Shown piece after piece: positions 8,293-16,943 of a stretch of DNA of 64,000 bases (position 1 is the stretch's first letter; each line of letters begins with the position of its first letter). The DNA comes from Streptomyces sp. R28. Its GTDB lineage: Bacteria > Actinomycetota > Actinomycetes > Streptomycetales > Streptomycetaceae. The notes under the pieces were generated by a model. That model searched no databases and was not told the origin of the DNA. It was given only the letters and a program-made list of their open reading frames with translations. The position numbers were made by a program, and so were the translations under genes. Location of the stretch: contig NZ_CP163439.1 of assembly GCF_041052385.1 (NCBI RefSeq), positions 310,001-374,000 on the forward strand, read 5' to 3'.

Positions 8293-8321
8293 TCGAAAAT
8301 TTAATGGGAACAGATTTTCGA
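8293..8321. promoter_or_regulatory. AT-rich inverted repeat in the alkB-like promoter region
   Basis: TCGAAAAT (8293-8300) and ATTTTCGA (8314-8321) form a perfect 8-bp inverted repeat around a 13-nt spacer. The block ends 20 nt before the AlkB-like ATG and is far more AT-rich than its surroundings. It could be an operator or overlap the promoter; the cognate regulator is unknown. Confidence 0.5.
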
Positions 8322-8341
8322 ATCAGGGGTACGCTGGAACC

Positions 8342-8967
8342 ATGGCCACGCACCTCCAGGGCTCCCTGTTCGACCAGACCGACGAGCTGCGGCTCGGGCC
8401 TCTCGCCGGGATCCGCCGTACCCGGCTCGGCCACGGCGCCTGGATCGACGTCCTGCCCGGCTGGCTGAGCGGGCCGACGTCCTGTTCGAACAGCTCGCCG
8501 CCGAGGTTCCCTGGCGTGCGGAGCGGCGGACGATGTACGACCACGTGGTCGACGTACCTCGGCTGCTCTCCTTCTACGGCGTCGACGACGCACTCCCGCA
8601 TCCCGTCCTCGCCCAGGCCCGCGACGCGCTGTCCGCGCACTACGCCGAGGAACTGGGCGAGCCGTTCACCACGGCCGGGCTCTGCTACTACCGCGACGGC
8701 CGGGACAGTGTCGCCTGGCACGGGGACCGGATCGGGCGGGGTGCGCGCGAGGACACGATGGTGGCGATCCTCTCCGTGGGGGCGCCCCGGGATCTGCTGC
8801 TGCGCCCGATGCGGGGCGGCGAGACCGTGCGCCGTCCGCTGGGGCACGGCGACCTGATCGTGATGGGCGGCTCCTGCCAGCGGACCTGGGAGCACGCGGT
8901 ACCGAAGACCACGCGCGCCACGGGGCCGCGCATCAGCGTCCAGTTCCGTCCGCACGGCGTGCACTGA
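8342..8967 (+). pseudogene. AlkB-like 2-oxoglutarate/Fe(II) dioxygenase, interrupted by a 1-nt frameshift
   Basis: Two overlapping frames together make one AlkB-like protein of about 208 residues. Frame one encodes MATHLQGSLFDQ through DVLPGWLSG. The sequence then continues as ADVLFEQLAAEVPWRAERR in the other frame. The switch falls at the G-run 8471-8473: GGG is seen where GGGG would restore SGAD. All catalytic residues lie after the break: the WHGD iron ligands (HxD), the second His in TWEHAVPK, and the 2OG-binding Arg pattern RISVQFR. The predicted role of an intact protein is oxidative dealkylation of DNA or RNA bases. The single-base loss in a homopolymer could be a real mutation or a sequencing error. 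Confidence 0.8.
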
Positions 8968-9000
8968 GGCTCCGGAGGCGGCTGCTTCCGGTGCACGCGG

Positions 9001-9035
9001 GGGCTGCCTCCGGCGGACGGTGCCGGAGGCAGCCC
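9001..9035. terminator. Strong hairpin terminator after the AlkB-like gene
   Basis: A perfect 14-bp GC-rich stem (9001-9014 with 9022-9035) closes a 7-nt loop and is followed by TTCCT. It lies 33 nt after the AlkB-like stop. It also argues against starting the next gene upstream at the GTG of 8991. Confidence 0.8.
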
Positions 9036-9077
9036 TTCCTCTGGGCGAAGCCCTGCCGCACCCCCACACTGGTCCGG

Positions 9078-10274
9078 GTGAGCGCTCGGACGCAGGCACC
9101 GGCCACCGCTCCCCGGCGCGGCGAGCTGGACACGCTGCGGATCTTCGTCGTCCTCGGTCTGGTCTTCTTCCACTCCGCCCTCGTCTTCTCCCCGGACGAC
9201 GACTTCTACGTCAAGAACGCGGAGACGACCGACGTCGTCACCGTGCTCGCCGGGCTCGGGGTCGTGTGGGCGATGCCCGTGCTGTTCCTGGTCGCCGGGC
9301 TGGGCTCGCGATACTCGGTCCGCCGCCGCGGGCCGGCCCGTTTCACCCGTGAGCGCCTGCTGCGCCTGGGTGTTCCGCTGGTCTTCGCGACGCTCGTCCT
9401 GTGCCCGCTCCCCCAGTGGCTGCGGCTGCGGGCCGCCGACCCGGGCCACCACGAGTCGTACCTGCGTTTTTGGCCGCGCTTCCTCACCGTCCGCCTGGAT
9501 GCGGCCGACTTCCCCTTCGTTCTCGAAGGGGAGCACTTCGAGACCGGTCATCTGTGGTTCGTCGTCCTGCTCCTCGTCTTCAGCCTGCTCCTCGCCCCGG
9601 TCGCGAAGCCGCTCGCGGCCTGGACGGAGCCCGTCGGGCAGGTGGTGGCGCGGCACCCGGCCGTGCTCCTCCTGCCCGCCCTGCCGCTCGCCGCGATCAA
9701 CGCCTTCCTGGGCATGGAGGAGGGCTTCGCGGGCTGGAACCGCTGGGCGTACCTGGTGTTCTTCCTCTTCGGTTACGTCCTCGCCGACGACGCACGGGTG
9801 CGTGCCGGGCTGCGCCGACTCGCCGTCCCGGTGGGCGTGTTCGGCATCGTCCTGTTCGCGGGGACCGCGCCCGGGTTCCTCGCCCTGGACGACCCGTTCA
9901 CCGAGCGGGGCCCGCTGGCCCTGGTGACCAGGGCGGTGTTCGGGGCGGCGGGCTGGTGCTGGGTCGTGGCGATCCTCGGGCTGCTGGACCGGCCGCGCGA
10001 GGGCCGGCCACACGAGGGGCGGCCGCCGTCGCGCACGATGGCGTATCTCGGGGTCGCGGCCCTGCCGCTCTACGTCCTGCACCAGCCGGTGGTGGTCGCC
10101 TTCGCGTACGGCGTGGTGGGCTGGCCGGCGCCGATCGTGGTCAAGTACGCCGTGATCGTGGCCGGTTCACTGGCGGTGATCCTCGCGGTGTACGAGTTCC
10201 TGGTGCGCAGGACGCGCGTGACGCGGTTCCTGTTCGGGATGCGCACCGACCCGCCGGTCACACCGTCCTCATGA
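9078..10274 (+). CDS. Acyltransferase-3 family membrane protein (OafA-like)
   Basis: About 398 residues from GTG 9078, an integral membrane protein with roughly ten hydrophobic helices. The N-terminus carries the family signature, ELDTLRIFVVLGLVFFHSAL, with the conserved catalytic-type histidine at the end of TM1. Later segments include RRxGPARFTRERLLRLGVP and the C-terminal LYVLHQPVVV typical of Acyl_transf_3. These enzymes move acyl groups onto sugars or other acceptors at the membrane; the acceptor here is unknown. An in-frame GTG at 8991 was rejected because the intervening sequence contains the terminator hairpin. The Shine-Dalgarno at 9078 is weak. Confidence 0.85.
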   Translation: MSARTQAPATAPRRGELDTLRIFVVLGLVFFHSALVFSPDDDFYVKNAETTDVVTVLAGLGVVWAMPVLFLVAGLGSRYSVRRRGPARFTRERLLRLGVPLVFATLVLCPLPQWLRLRAADPGHHESYLRFWPRFLTVRLDAADFPFVLEGEHFETGHLWFVVLLLVFSLLLAPVAKPLAAWTEPVGQVVARHPAVLLLPALPLAAINAFLGMEEGFAGWNRWAYLVFFLFGYVLADDARVRAGLRRLAVPVGVFGIVLFAGTAPGFLALDDPFTERGPLALVTRAVFGAAGWCWVVAILGLLDRPREGRPHEGRPPSRTMAYLGVAALPLYVLHQPVVVAFAYGVVGWPAPIVVKYAVIVAGSLAVILAVYEFLVRRTRVTRFLFGMRTDPPVTPSS

Positions 10275-10323
10275 TCTGCTTTGCTGTGTCCGTCGGGCAC
10301 GGACCTCAGCACGCGGGACGATC

Positions 10324-11070
10324 ATGCGAGCAGATGTGCGGCAAGTAGCGGACGGCACCTACCTTGTGCACGGCAGCAACACCAACTGGGTGATCCTGAC
10401 CGAGGGGGACGCGGTCACGCTGATCGACACCGGCTACCCCGGGGACCGGGCGGGGCTCCTCGCCTCGCTCGCGGAGGTGGGCAGTTCACCGGAGGCCGTC
10501 AGCGCCGTACTGATCACGCACGCGCACACGGACCACCTGGGCAACGCCGAGTACCTGCGCACCACCCACGGCACCCCCATATACCTCCACGAGGCCGAAC
10601 TTCCGCACGCTCGCCGGGAGTTCCTGCACCAGGTGAGCGTCGGCACGGTCCTGAAGAACGGCTGGCGGCCGGGCGTCCTGCCCTGGGCGGTACACGCGAT
10701 CCGCTCCGGCGGCACGGCGCACGTCCCGGTCACCGCCCCCGAGCCGTACCCGTCGGAGGGCCCGCTCGACCTGCCCGGCCGGCCCGTCCCGGTGCACACA
10801 CCCGGCCACACCGGCGGACACTGCGCCTACCACCTGCCCGACGCCGGTGTGGTGATCGCGGGGGACGCCCTGGTCAGCGGGCACCCCACCTCGCGGATCA
10901 AGGGACCGCAGCTGCTGCCCGACATGTTCCACCACGAGCGGGCTCGTGCCGTGGCCTCGCTGGACGTGCTCGAAGGACTGGGGGGCGACCTGCTGCTGCC
11001 CGGCCACGGTCCCCTGCACCGGGGGTCGGTGCGAGAAGCTGCTCTTCAGGCGCGGGAGCGCGCGCTCTAG
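10324..11070 (+). CDS. Metallo-beta-lactamase-fold hydrolase
   Basis: 248 residues. The zinc-binding motif is THAHTDHLGN (HxHxDH). The further metal ligands are in HTPGHTGGH (loop His), AGDAL (Asp) and LPGHG (His). The N-terminal segment, with a TYLVHGSNTNWVIL strand and a LIDTGY strand-turn, is typical of the glyoxalase-II/hydrolase branch. It is a cytoplasmic enzyme and its substrate cannot be told from sequence. It starts 49 nt after the acyltransferase stop on the same strand. Confidence 0.9.
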   Translation: MRADVRQVADGTYLVHGSNTNWVILTEGDAVTLIDTGYPGDRAGLLASLAEVGSSPEAVSAVLITHAHTDHLGNAEYLRTTHGTPIYLHEAELPHARREFLHQVSVGTVLKNGWRPGVLPWAVHAIRSGGTAHVPVTAPEPYPSEGPLDLPGRPVPVHTPGHTGGHCAYHLPDAGVVIAGDALVSGHPTSRIKGPQLLPDMFHHERARAVASLDVLEGLGGDLLLPGHGPLHRGSVREAALQARERAL

Positions 11071-11111
11071 GGTGAGGTGACGATCACCGGCGAGGCGAGG
11101 ACGAACGGCCC

Positions 11112-12347
11112 ATGGCACTGCAGATCAGCGCGACGAACCCGGAGCACCCCGCGCTCCTGCTGGAACTGCCCTGGCAGCTGCCCCTGGAGGAGTGGCCGGA
11201 GGAGGTCCTGGTCCCGCTGCCGCGCGGTATCTCCCGCCACGTCGTGCGGTACGCCCGGGCCGGCAGCGAGGTGATAGCCGTCAAGGAGCTCGCCGAGCGC
11301 CCGGCACTGCGCGAGTACGAGCTGCTGCGCGACCTGGACCGGCTCGGCATCCCGTCGGTGGATCCGCTGGCCGTGGTCACCGGGCGCACCGACACCGCCG
11401 GCGGCCCGCTGGAGTCGGTGCTGGTCACCCGGCACCTGGGCGGCTCGCAGCCGTACCGCTCGATGTTCGAGACGACGATGCGTCCGGCGACCATGCACCG
11501 TCTGATGGACGCGCTGGCCGTGCTGCTGGTCCGCCTCCACCTCGCCGGTTTCGCCTGGGGCGACTGCTCGCTGTCCAACACGCTGTTCCGGCGCGACGCG
11601 GGCGCCTACGCCGCGTACCTGGTGGACGCCGAGACGGGCGATCTGCACCCGCAGCTCAGCGACGGCCAGCGCGACTACGATCTCGACCTCGCCCGGGTCA
11701 ACATCAGCGGTGAGCTGCTCGATCTGGAGGCGTCCGGGGCGCTGCACCCGTCCGTCGACCCGATCGAGTTCGGCATGGAGATCTGCGCCCGCTACCAGAG
11801 CCTGTGGCAGGAGCTGACCCGCACCTCGGTCTACCCGGCGGGCAAGTACCACTACATAGAGCGCCGCATACGCCGCCTGAACGACCTCGGTTTCGACGTG
11901 GCCGAGATGCAGATCGAGCACGCCACCAACGGCGACACGGTCACCTTCGTGCCCAAGGTCGTCGACGCCGGCCACCACCAGCGTCAGTTGCTGCGTCTGA
12001 CGGGCCTGGACGCCGAGGAGAACCAGGCCCCCCGGCTCCTGAACGACCTGGAGAGCTGGATGGCCACCCAGGACGACTACGCCCCGGGCGACCCGCTCGG
12101 CGCCCGCCCGGAGGTCCTCGCCCACCGCTGGGTGCGGGACGTCTTCCGCCCCACCGTGCGGGCCGTACCGCTGGAACTGCGCGGTTCCATGGACCCGGCG
12201 GAGATCTACCACGAGCTGCTCGAACACCGCTGGTACCTGTCCGAGCGGGCGCAGCACGACATCGGCTTGGACGCGGTTGTCGAGGACTACATCAAGAACA
12301 TCCTGCCCACGGCCCGGGAGACGCTGCAGCCGACGGCGTCCGACTGA
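11112..12347 (+). CDS. DUF4032 protein with an LPS-kinase-like fold
   Basis: 411 residues. The N-terminal half resembles a degenerate kinase fold: VIAVKELAERPALREYELLRDL looks like a lysine and alpha-C helix. The region HLAGFAWGDCSLSNTLF resembles an H-x-D-x-x-x-x-N catalytic loop, and YLVDAETGDLHP resembles a metal-binding DxE. The C-terminal half is the DUF4032 region proper, with YHYIERRIRRLNDLGFDVAEM as its signature. These features place it with the actinobacterial DUF4032 group, whose biochemical function I do not know. It stops 1 nt before the convergent universal stress gene. Confidence 0.85.
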   Translation: MALQISATNPEHPALLLELPWQLPLEEWPEEVLVPLPRGISRHVVRYARAGSEVIAVKELAERPALREYELLRDLDRLGIPSVDPLAVVTGRTDTAGGPLESVLVTRHLGGSQPYRSMFETTMRPATMHRLMDALAVLLVRLHLAGFAWGDCSLSNTLFRRDAGAYAAYLVDAETGDLHPQLSDGQRDYDLDLARVNISGELLDLEASGALHPSVDPIEFGMEICARYQSLWQELTRTSVYPAGKYHYIERRIRRLNDLGFDVAEMQIEHATNGDTVTFVPKVVDAGHHQRQLLRLTGLDAEENQAPRLLNDLESWMATQDDYAPGDPLGARPEVLAHRWVRDVFRPTVRAVPLELRGSMDPAEIYHELLEHRWYLSERAQHDIGLDAVVEDYIKNILPTARETLQPTASD

Positions 12348-12348
12348 C

Positions 12349-13221
12349 TCAGTCGTGCGGCACGACCGCGACCGGGCAGTCGGCGTGGTGCAGCACGCCG
12401 TGGGCGACCGACCCGATCCGGGCCCCCACGGCGGTCCGGTGGGCGCGCCGCCCGACGACCAACAGCTGGGTCCGCCCGGCCACCGACAGCAGCACCTGGC
12501 CGGCGCTGCCCATCTCCACGTGCTCGACGACATGGACGTCCGGGAAGCGCTCCCGCCACGGCCGCAGCGCCTCACCCAGCGCCTTCTTCTCGTACGGCTC
12601 CAGGCCCCCGGCCTCGTCGAGGAGCTTGAGGGAGGCCGGGCTGTAGGCGAACAGCGGCGGCAGGGTCCACGCCCGTACGGCGCGCACGGTCGCGCCGCGC
12701 GCCGCGGCCGTCTCGAACGCGAACCGCAGCGCGGCGGCGCTGTCTTCGGGGTCGCCCTGCTGGCCCACGACGATCTCGCGTCCGGCTGCCTCGGCGGACG
12801 CCTGGTCCTCGGCCCGTACGAGTACGACCGGACTCTTGGCCTCGGCGATCACCTGCTGTCCGACGGAGCCCAGCAGGAACCCGACGACCGCGCCGTGGCC
12901 CCGCGATCCCAGCACCGCCATCTCGGCTTCCGCCGCCGCGGCGACCAGTGTCTCGAAGGCCCCGCCCTCGAGGACATCGATGGTCACCTCAAGGTTCGGA
13001 TGCCGCTCGGTCACGGTACGGGTGGCCTCCTCCAGCCCCTCCCGCACCCACTGCGCCTGGGTGTCCCGATCCCCCACGTCGATCGCGTCGTGCGGCTGGA
13101 ACCGCCAGGCGTGCACCACCCGCAGCGCGAGCCCGCGCCGGACCGCCTCCCTCGCCGCCCAGGCCAGCGCGGCGAGGCTCTCCTCCGATCCGTCCACCCC
13201 TGCCGTGATCGGGCGCGTCAT
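12349..13221 (-). CDS. Universal stress protein with two tandem UspA domains
   Basis: 290 residues with two Usp repeats. Each repeat shows the ATP-binding signature G-2x-G-9x-G(S/T): GSRGHGAVVGFLLGSVGQQV around residues 110-130, and a degenerate copy VGRRAHRTAVGARIGSVAHG near 255-275. The N-terminus begins ITAGVDGSEESLAALAWAAR, the classic UspA start. Cytoplasmic stress-response factor, likely induced in stationary phase, hypoxia or nutrient stress in actinobacteria. Monocistronic, convergent with the DUF4032 gene and divergent from a VOC gene. Confidence 0.93.
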   Translation of the reverse strand: MTRPITAGVDGSEESLAALAWAAREAVRRGLALRVVHAWRFQPHDAIDVGDRDTQAQWVREGLEEATRTVTERHPNLEVTIDVLEGGAFETLVAAAAEAEMAVLGSRGHGAVVGFLLGSVGQQVIAEAKSPVVLVRAEDQASAEAAGREIVVGQQGDPEDSAAALRFAFETAAARGATVRAVRAWTLPPLFAYSPASLKLLDEAGGLEPYEKKALGEALRPWRERFPDVHVVEHVEMGSAGQVLLSVAGRTQLLVVGRRAHRTAVGARIGSVAHGVLHHADCPVAVVPHD

Positions 13222-13283
13222 GCCGGATGCCTCCCAGTGCCGTGGTCACGTCCTTCGGGCCCAGTCTTCACTACGCTGCGCCC

Positions 13284-13640
13284 ATGGCCTTGGAATGGGA
13301 ACAAGTGAACGTGGATGCGGCCGACCCGGCGGCGCTGGGGCACTGGTGGGCCGAGGCGCTCGGCTGGGTCGTGGTGAACGACTCGGCCGAGGAGTACGAG
13401 ATCCGGCCGGAGCCCGACCGCCTGCCGGGCCTGCTCTTCGCCCCGGTACCGGAGGGCAAGACCGTCAAGAACCGCCTCCACCTGGACTTCCGTCCCGACG
13501 ACCAGGACGCGGAGGTCACCCGCCTCCTCGCGCTCGGCGCACGCCACGCGGACGTCGGTCAGACCGGCGAGGAGCCCTGGGTCACGCTGGCGGATCCCGA
13601 GGGCAACGAGTTCTGTGTACTGGGGCCGCGACGCGGCTGA
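13284..13640 (+). CDS. VOC/glyoxalase-like protein
   Basis: 118 residues from ATG 13284. A single VOC module with the opening QVNVDAADPAALGHWWAEALGW, then NRLHLDFRP, and the closing LADPEGNEFCVLGPR, as in the Glyoxalase_6 group. The function is unassigned: a metal-dependent dioxygenase, isomerase or binding protein are all possible. An in-frame start at 13227 was rejected because it overlaps the promoter region of the divergent Usp gene and adds non-family residues. Confidence 0.85.
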   Translation: MALEWEQVNVDAADPAALGHWWAEALGWVVVNDSAEEYEIRPEPDRLPGLLFAPVPEGKTVKNRLHLDFRPDDQDAEVTRLLALGARHADVGQTGEEPWVTLADPEGNEFCVLGPRRG

Positions 13641-13664
13641 TCCCCTCAAGGCCGAGAAGTTCTC

Positions 13665-13695
13665 TTTCAGCCACCGAGCGCCCTGCTGGCTGAAA
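13665..13695. terminator. Hairpin downstream of the VOC gene
   Basis: TTTCAGCCA (13665-13673) pairs perfectly with TGGCTGAAA (13687-13695) around a 13-nt loop. It lies 24 nt after the VOC stop. Terminator is the likeliest role, but the A/T-ended arms could also be an operator upstream of the 13825 operon. Confidence 0.5.
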
Positions 13696-13824
13696 ACCGA
13701 CGGGCTCATGCATACCTGAGCGCAGCCGGACGATCGAACATACGATGGCTCAGAGTCGACGTGACGGACGCGCCACCGGACGCGATCGCCGCGGCGAGAA
13801 CGCGACCCTCGGGGTGGGAGACGT

Positions 13825-15501
13825 ATGGCACAGGCCGCCGACGCAGCGCGGACCGTCATTCTGACCGTGGATGACGATCCGGGGGTGTCCCGGGCGGTCG
13901 CCCGTGATCTGCGGCGGCGCTACGGTGCGTCGCACCGGATCGTGCGGGCCGAGTCCGGCGAGTCCGCGCTTCAGGCGCTGCGGGAGCTGAAGCTGCGCGG
14001 TGATCTCGTGGCCGTGATCCTGGCCGACTACCGCATGCCGCAGATGAACGGCATCGAGTTCCTCGAACAGGCACTGGACGTGTATCCGGGGGCGCGGCGG
14101 GTGCTGCTGACCGCGTACGCGGACACGAACGCGGCGATCGACGCGATCAACGTCGTAGATCTCGACCACTACCTGCTCAAGCCGTGGGATCCGCCCGAGG
14201 AGAAGCTCTACCCGGTCCTGGACGACCTGTTGGAGGCGTGGCGGCGCAGCGACTACCGGCCGGTGCCCAGCACCAAGGTGGTCGGACACCGGTGGTCGGC
14301 GCGCTCCTCGGAGGTACGGGAGTTCCTGGCCCGCAACCAGGTGCCGTATCGCTGGTACTCCGCCGACGAGCCGGAGGGGCAGCGGCTGCTGGCCGCGGCC
14401 GAGCAGGACGGTCAGCGGCTGCCGTTGGTGATCACGCCGGACGGGACGCCGCTGGTCGCCCCGGAGGCCCCCGAGCTGGCGGCACAGGTCGGGCTGGCCA
14501 CGATGCCGACGGCCGACTTCTACGACCTCGTCGTCATCGGCGGCGGACCCGCCGGGCTCGGTGCGGCCGTGTACGGGGCCTCGGAGGGCCTGCGGACGGT
14601 GCTGGTGGAGCGGTCGGCGACCGGCGGGCAGGCCGGGCAGAGCTCCCGGATCGAGAACTACCTCGGCTTCCCGGACGGCGTGTCGGGGGCGCAGCTCACC
14701 GACCGGGCCCGGCGGCAGGCGGCGAAGTTCGGCGCCGAGATCCTCACCGCGCGCGAGGTGACGGCACTGGAGGTCAGCGGCGCCGCCCGGACCGTACGGT
14801 TCTCGGACGGCTCGGCGGTCGCCGCGCACAGCGTGATCCTGGCGACCGGCGTGTCGTACCGGCAGCTGGCGGCGCCCGGCTGCGAGGACCTGACCGGCTG
14901 CGGGGTGTTCTACGGGTCGGCGCTGACGGAGGCGCCGTCCTGTCAGGGCCAGGACGTGTACATCGTCGGCGGCGCCAACTCCGCGGGGCAGGCGGCGATG
15001 TATCTGTCGCGGGGTGCCAAGTCGGTGACGCTGCTGGTGCGCGGGGTGTCGCTGTCGGCGTCCATGTCGCACTACCTGATCCAGCAGATCGACGAGGCAC
15101 CGAACATCTCGGTGCGCACCGGCACGGTCGTCGAGTCCGCGCACGGCTCCGACCACCTGGAGCAGCTGACGCTGCGCGACGTGGAGAGCGGGCGGACGGA
15201 ACTCGTCGACGCGCAGTGGATGTTCGTGTTCATCGGCGCCGCCCCGCTGACCGACTGGCTGGGCGAGACGGTGCTGCGGGACGAGCGCGGGTTCATCCTG
15301 GCCGGGCCCGACCTGACGTCCGACGGGCGGACGCCGGCCGGCTGGGAGCTGGACCGGCCGCCGTACCACCTGGAGACCAATGTCCCCGGCGTGTTCGTGG
15401 CGGGCGACGCGCGCGCCGAGTCCGCCAAGCGCGTCGCGTCCGCCGTCGGAGAGGGAGCCATGGCCGTGATGCTCGTCCACCGCTATCTGGAGCAGTCATG
15501 A
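13825..15501 (+). CDS. Receiver domain fused to thioredoxin-reductase-like flavoprotein
   Basis: 558 residues. Residues about 10-135 are a receiver domain with acidic D16-D18, phospho-acceptor D68 (ILADYRMPQMNG) and K119 (LLKPWD). A linker of about 85 residues follows and looks like a degenerate thioredoxin/glutaredoxin-type module. From about 230 there is an FAD/NAD(P) disulfide-reductase-like module with VIGGGPAGLGAAVYGASEG, the NAD motif VGGANSAGQAAMYLS, and the closing GVFVAGDAR. The canonical redox CxxC of thioredoxin reductase is not seen: the site reads CGVFYGS, leaving single cysteines. So phosphorylation may control a flavoprotein that is not a standard thioredoxin reductase. It is followed by a kinase gene overlapping by 4 nt. 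Confidence 0.9.
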   Translation: MAQAADAARTVILTVDDDPGVSRAVARDLRRRYGASHRIVRAESGESALQALRELKLRGDLVAVILADYRMPQMNGIEFLEQALDVYPGARRVLLTAYADTNAAIDAINVVDLDHYLLKPWDPPEEKLYPVLDDLLEAWRRSDYRPVPSTKVVGHRWSARSSEVREFLARNQVPYRWYSADEPEGQRLLAAAEQDGQRLPLVITPDGTPLVAPEAPELAAQVGLATMPTADFYDLVVIGGGPAGLGAAVYGASEGLRTVLVERSATGGQAGQSSRIENYLGFPDGVSGAQLTDRARRQAAKFGAEILTAREVTALEVSGAARTVRFSDGSAVAAHSVILATGVSYRQLAAPGCEDLTGCGVFYGSALTEAPSCQGQDVYIVGGANSAGQAAMYLSRGAKSVTLLVRGVSLSASMSHYLIQQIDEAPNISVRTGTVVESAHGSDHLEQLTLRDVESGRTELVDAQWMFVFIGAAPLTDWLGETVLRDERGFILAGPDLTSDGRTPAGWELDRPPYHLETNVPGVFVAGDARAESAKRVASAVGEGAMAVMLVHRYLEQS

Positions 15502-16943
15502 GCGGGCAGTCGATGCCGTGCAGCCCGGCGGAGATCGGGTCGCTGTTCCTGTTCGAGAAGCTCACCCCCGAGCAGCTCGGCAGACTGTGCAGCGAGGGCC
15601 GGGTGGAGCTGTTCCAGCCCGGTCCCGTGTACGCCGAGGGCGATCCCGCGACCTGCTTCTACGTCATGGTCGAAGGCACCGTCGTGTTGTCCCGGCGGGT
15701 CGGCGGGGACGACGTGGAGGGCACCCGGACCTCCCAGAGCGGGGTGTACTCCGGGGCCTGGCAGGCCTACCTCGGGGACCGCGTGCCGCAGGTCTACAAC
15801 AGCTCGATGCGCGTCACGGAACCGACGCGGTTCTTCGTGCTGCCCGCCGACACCTTCGCGGCTGTGATCCAGGAATGGTTCCCGATGGCCCTGCATCTGC
15901 TGGAGGGCCTCTTCTTCGGCCAGAAGAGCACCCAGTCGGCCATCAACCAGCGCGAACGACTGCTGGCGCTCGGCTCGTTGTCCGCCGGGCTCACACACGA
16001 GCTCAACAATCCCGCGGCGGCGGCCGTACGGGCGACCGCGACGCTGCGCGAGCGGGTGGCGAAGATGCGGCACAAGCTCGCCGTCATCACGCAGGGCTCC
16101 TACTCCCCCGAGGTCATCGCGAACCTCGTCGACATCCAGGAGCGCACGGCCGAACGTGTCGCCAAGGCACCGACGTTGAGCCCCTTGGAGGCCTCGGACC
16201 GGGAGGACGAGCTCACCGACTGGCTGGACGACCACGGGATCCAGGAAGGCTGGCGGATCGCGCCCACCTTCGTGCAGGCCGGTCTCGACGCGGACTGGCT
16301 GGACCAGATCGCGGCGGCCGTGGACGAGGAGATCCTGCCGAACGCGATCGGGTGGCTCAACTACACCGTCGAGACCGAGCTGTTGATGGACGAGATCAAC
16401 GACTCCACCAACCGCATCTCGCACCTCGTCGACGCCGCCAAGCAGTACTCCCAGCTCGACCGCGCGCCCTTCCAGAACGCCGACGTGCACGAACTCCTCG
16501 ACAGCACCCTGCTGATGCTGTCCGGCAAGATCGGCCGGCAGATCAAGGTCGTCAAGGAGTACGACCGTTCGCTGCCGAGGATTCCGGCGTACCCGGCGGA
16601 GCTCAACCAGGTGTGGACGAACCTGATCGACAACGCGGTCGCGGCGATCGAGAGCACCGGCGGGGAAGGGACGCTGACCGTGCGGACGGCACCGGACCAC
16701 GACCGGCTACTGGTGGAGTTCCGTGACACCGGGGTCGGGATTCCGCCGGAGCACCGGGGGCGGATCTTCGATCCCTTCTTCACGACGAAGCCGGTGGGTG
16801 AGGGCACCGGGCTCGGCCTCGACATCTCCTGGCGGATCGTGGTCAACAAGCACCACGGCAGCATCCAGGTGGAGTCGCAGCCGGGTGACACTCGCTTCCA
16901 GGTGCTGCTGCCGCTCACATCGGTCGAGGAGGAGTCAGCATGA
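15498..16943 (+). CDS. Soluble histidine kinase with N-terminal cyclic-nucleotide-binding fold
   Basis: 481 residues. Residues about 13-140 are a cNMP-binding (Crp-like) beta-roll: FEKLTPEQLGRL, YAEGDPATCFYVMVEGTV and a phosphate-cassette-like turn. The kinase H-box is LSAGLTHELNNP with His167. An alpha-helical region follows, then HATPase_c with N-box (NLIDNAV), G1 (DTGVGIP), F (FDPFFTTKP) and G2 (GTGLGLD). No membrane segment is present. The start ATG overlaps the upstream stop (ATGA) and its own stop overlaps the next start in the same way. Strict coupling suggests the kinase phosphorylates the D68 receiver upstream; this is inference. An alternative start is ATG 15513. Confidence 0.9.
   Translation: MSGQSMPCSPAEIGSLFLFEKLTPEQLGRLCSEGRVELFQPGPVYAEGDPATCFYVMVEGTVVLSRRVGGDDVEGTRTSQSGVYSGAWQAYLGDRVPQVYNSSMRVTEPTRFFVLPADTFAAVIQEWFPMALHLLEGLFFGQKSTQSAINQRERLLALGSLSAGLTHELNNPAAAAVRATATLRERVAKMRHKLAVITQGSYSPEVIANLVDIQERTAERVAKAPTLSPLEASDREDELTDWLDDHGIQEGWRIAPTFVQAGLDADWLDQIAAAVDEEILPNAIGWLNYTVETELLMDEINDSTNRISHLVDAAKQYSQLDRAPFQNADVHELLDSTLLMLSGKIGRQIKVVKEYDRSLPRIPAYPAELNQVWTNLIDNAVAAIESTGGEGTLTVRTAPDHDRLLVEFRDTGVGIPPEHRGRIFDPFFTTKPVGEGTGLGLDISWRIVVNKHHGSIQVESQPGDTRFQVLLPLTSVEEESA

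Noticed and set aside
8991..9077. Earlier start (GTG 8991) for the acyltransferase
   Set aside because: The interval contains a perfect 14-bp terminator hairpin and the residues do not fit the family.
14184..15497. Upstream in-frame extension of the cNMP-fold kinase to about 919 residues
   Set aside because: The extension lies inside the receiver-flavoprotein gene in another frame. ATG 15498 with a 4-nt overlap is the natural start.
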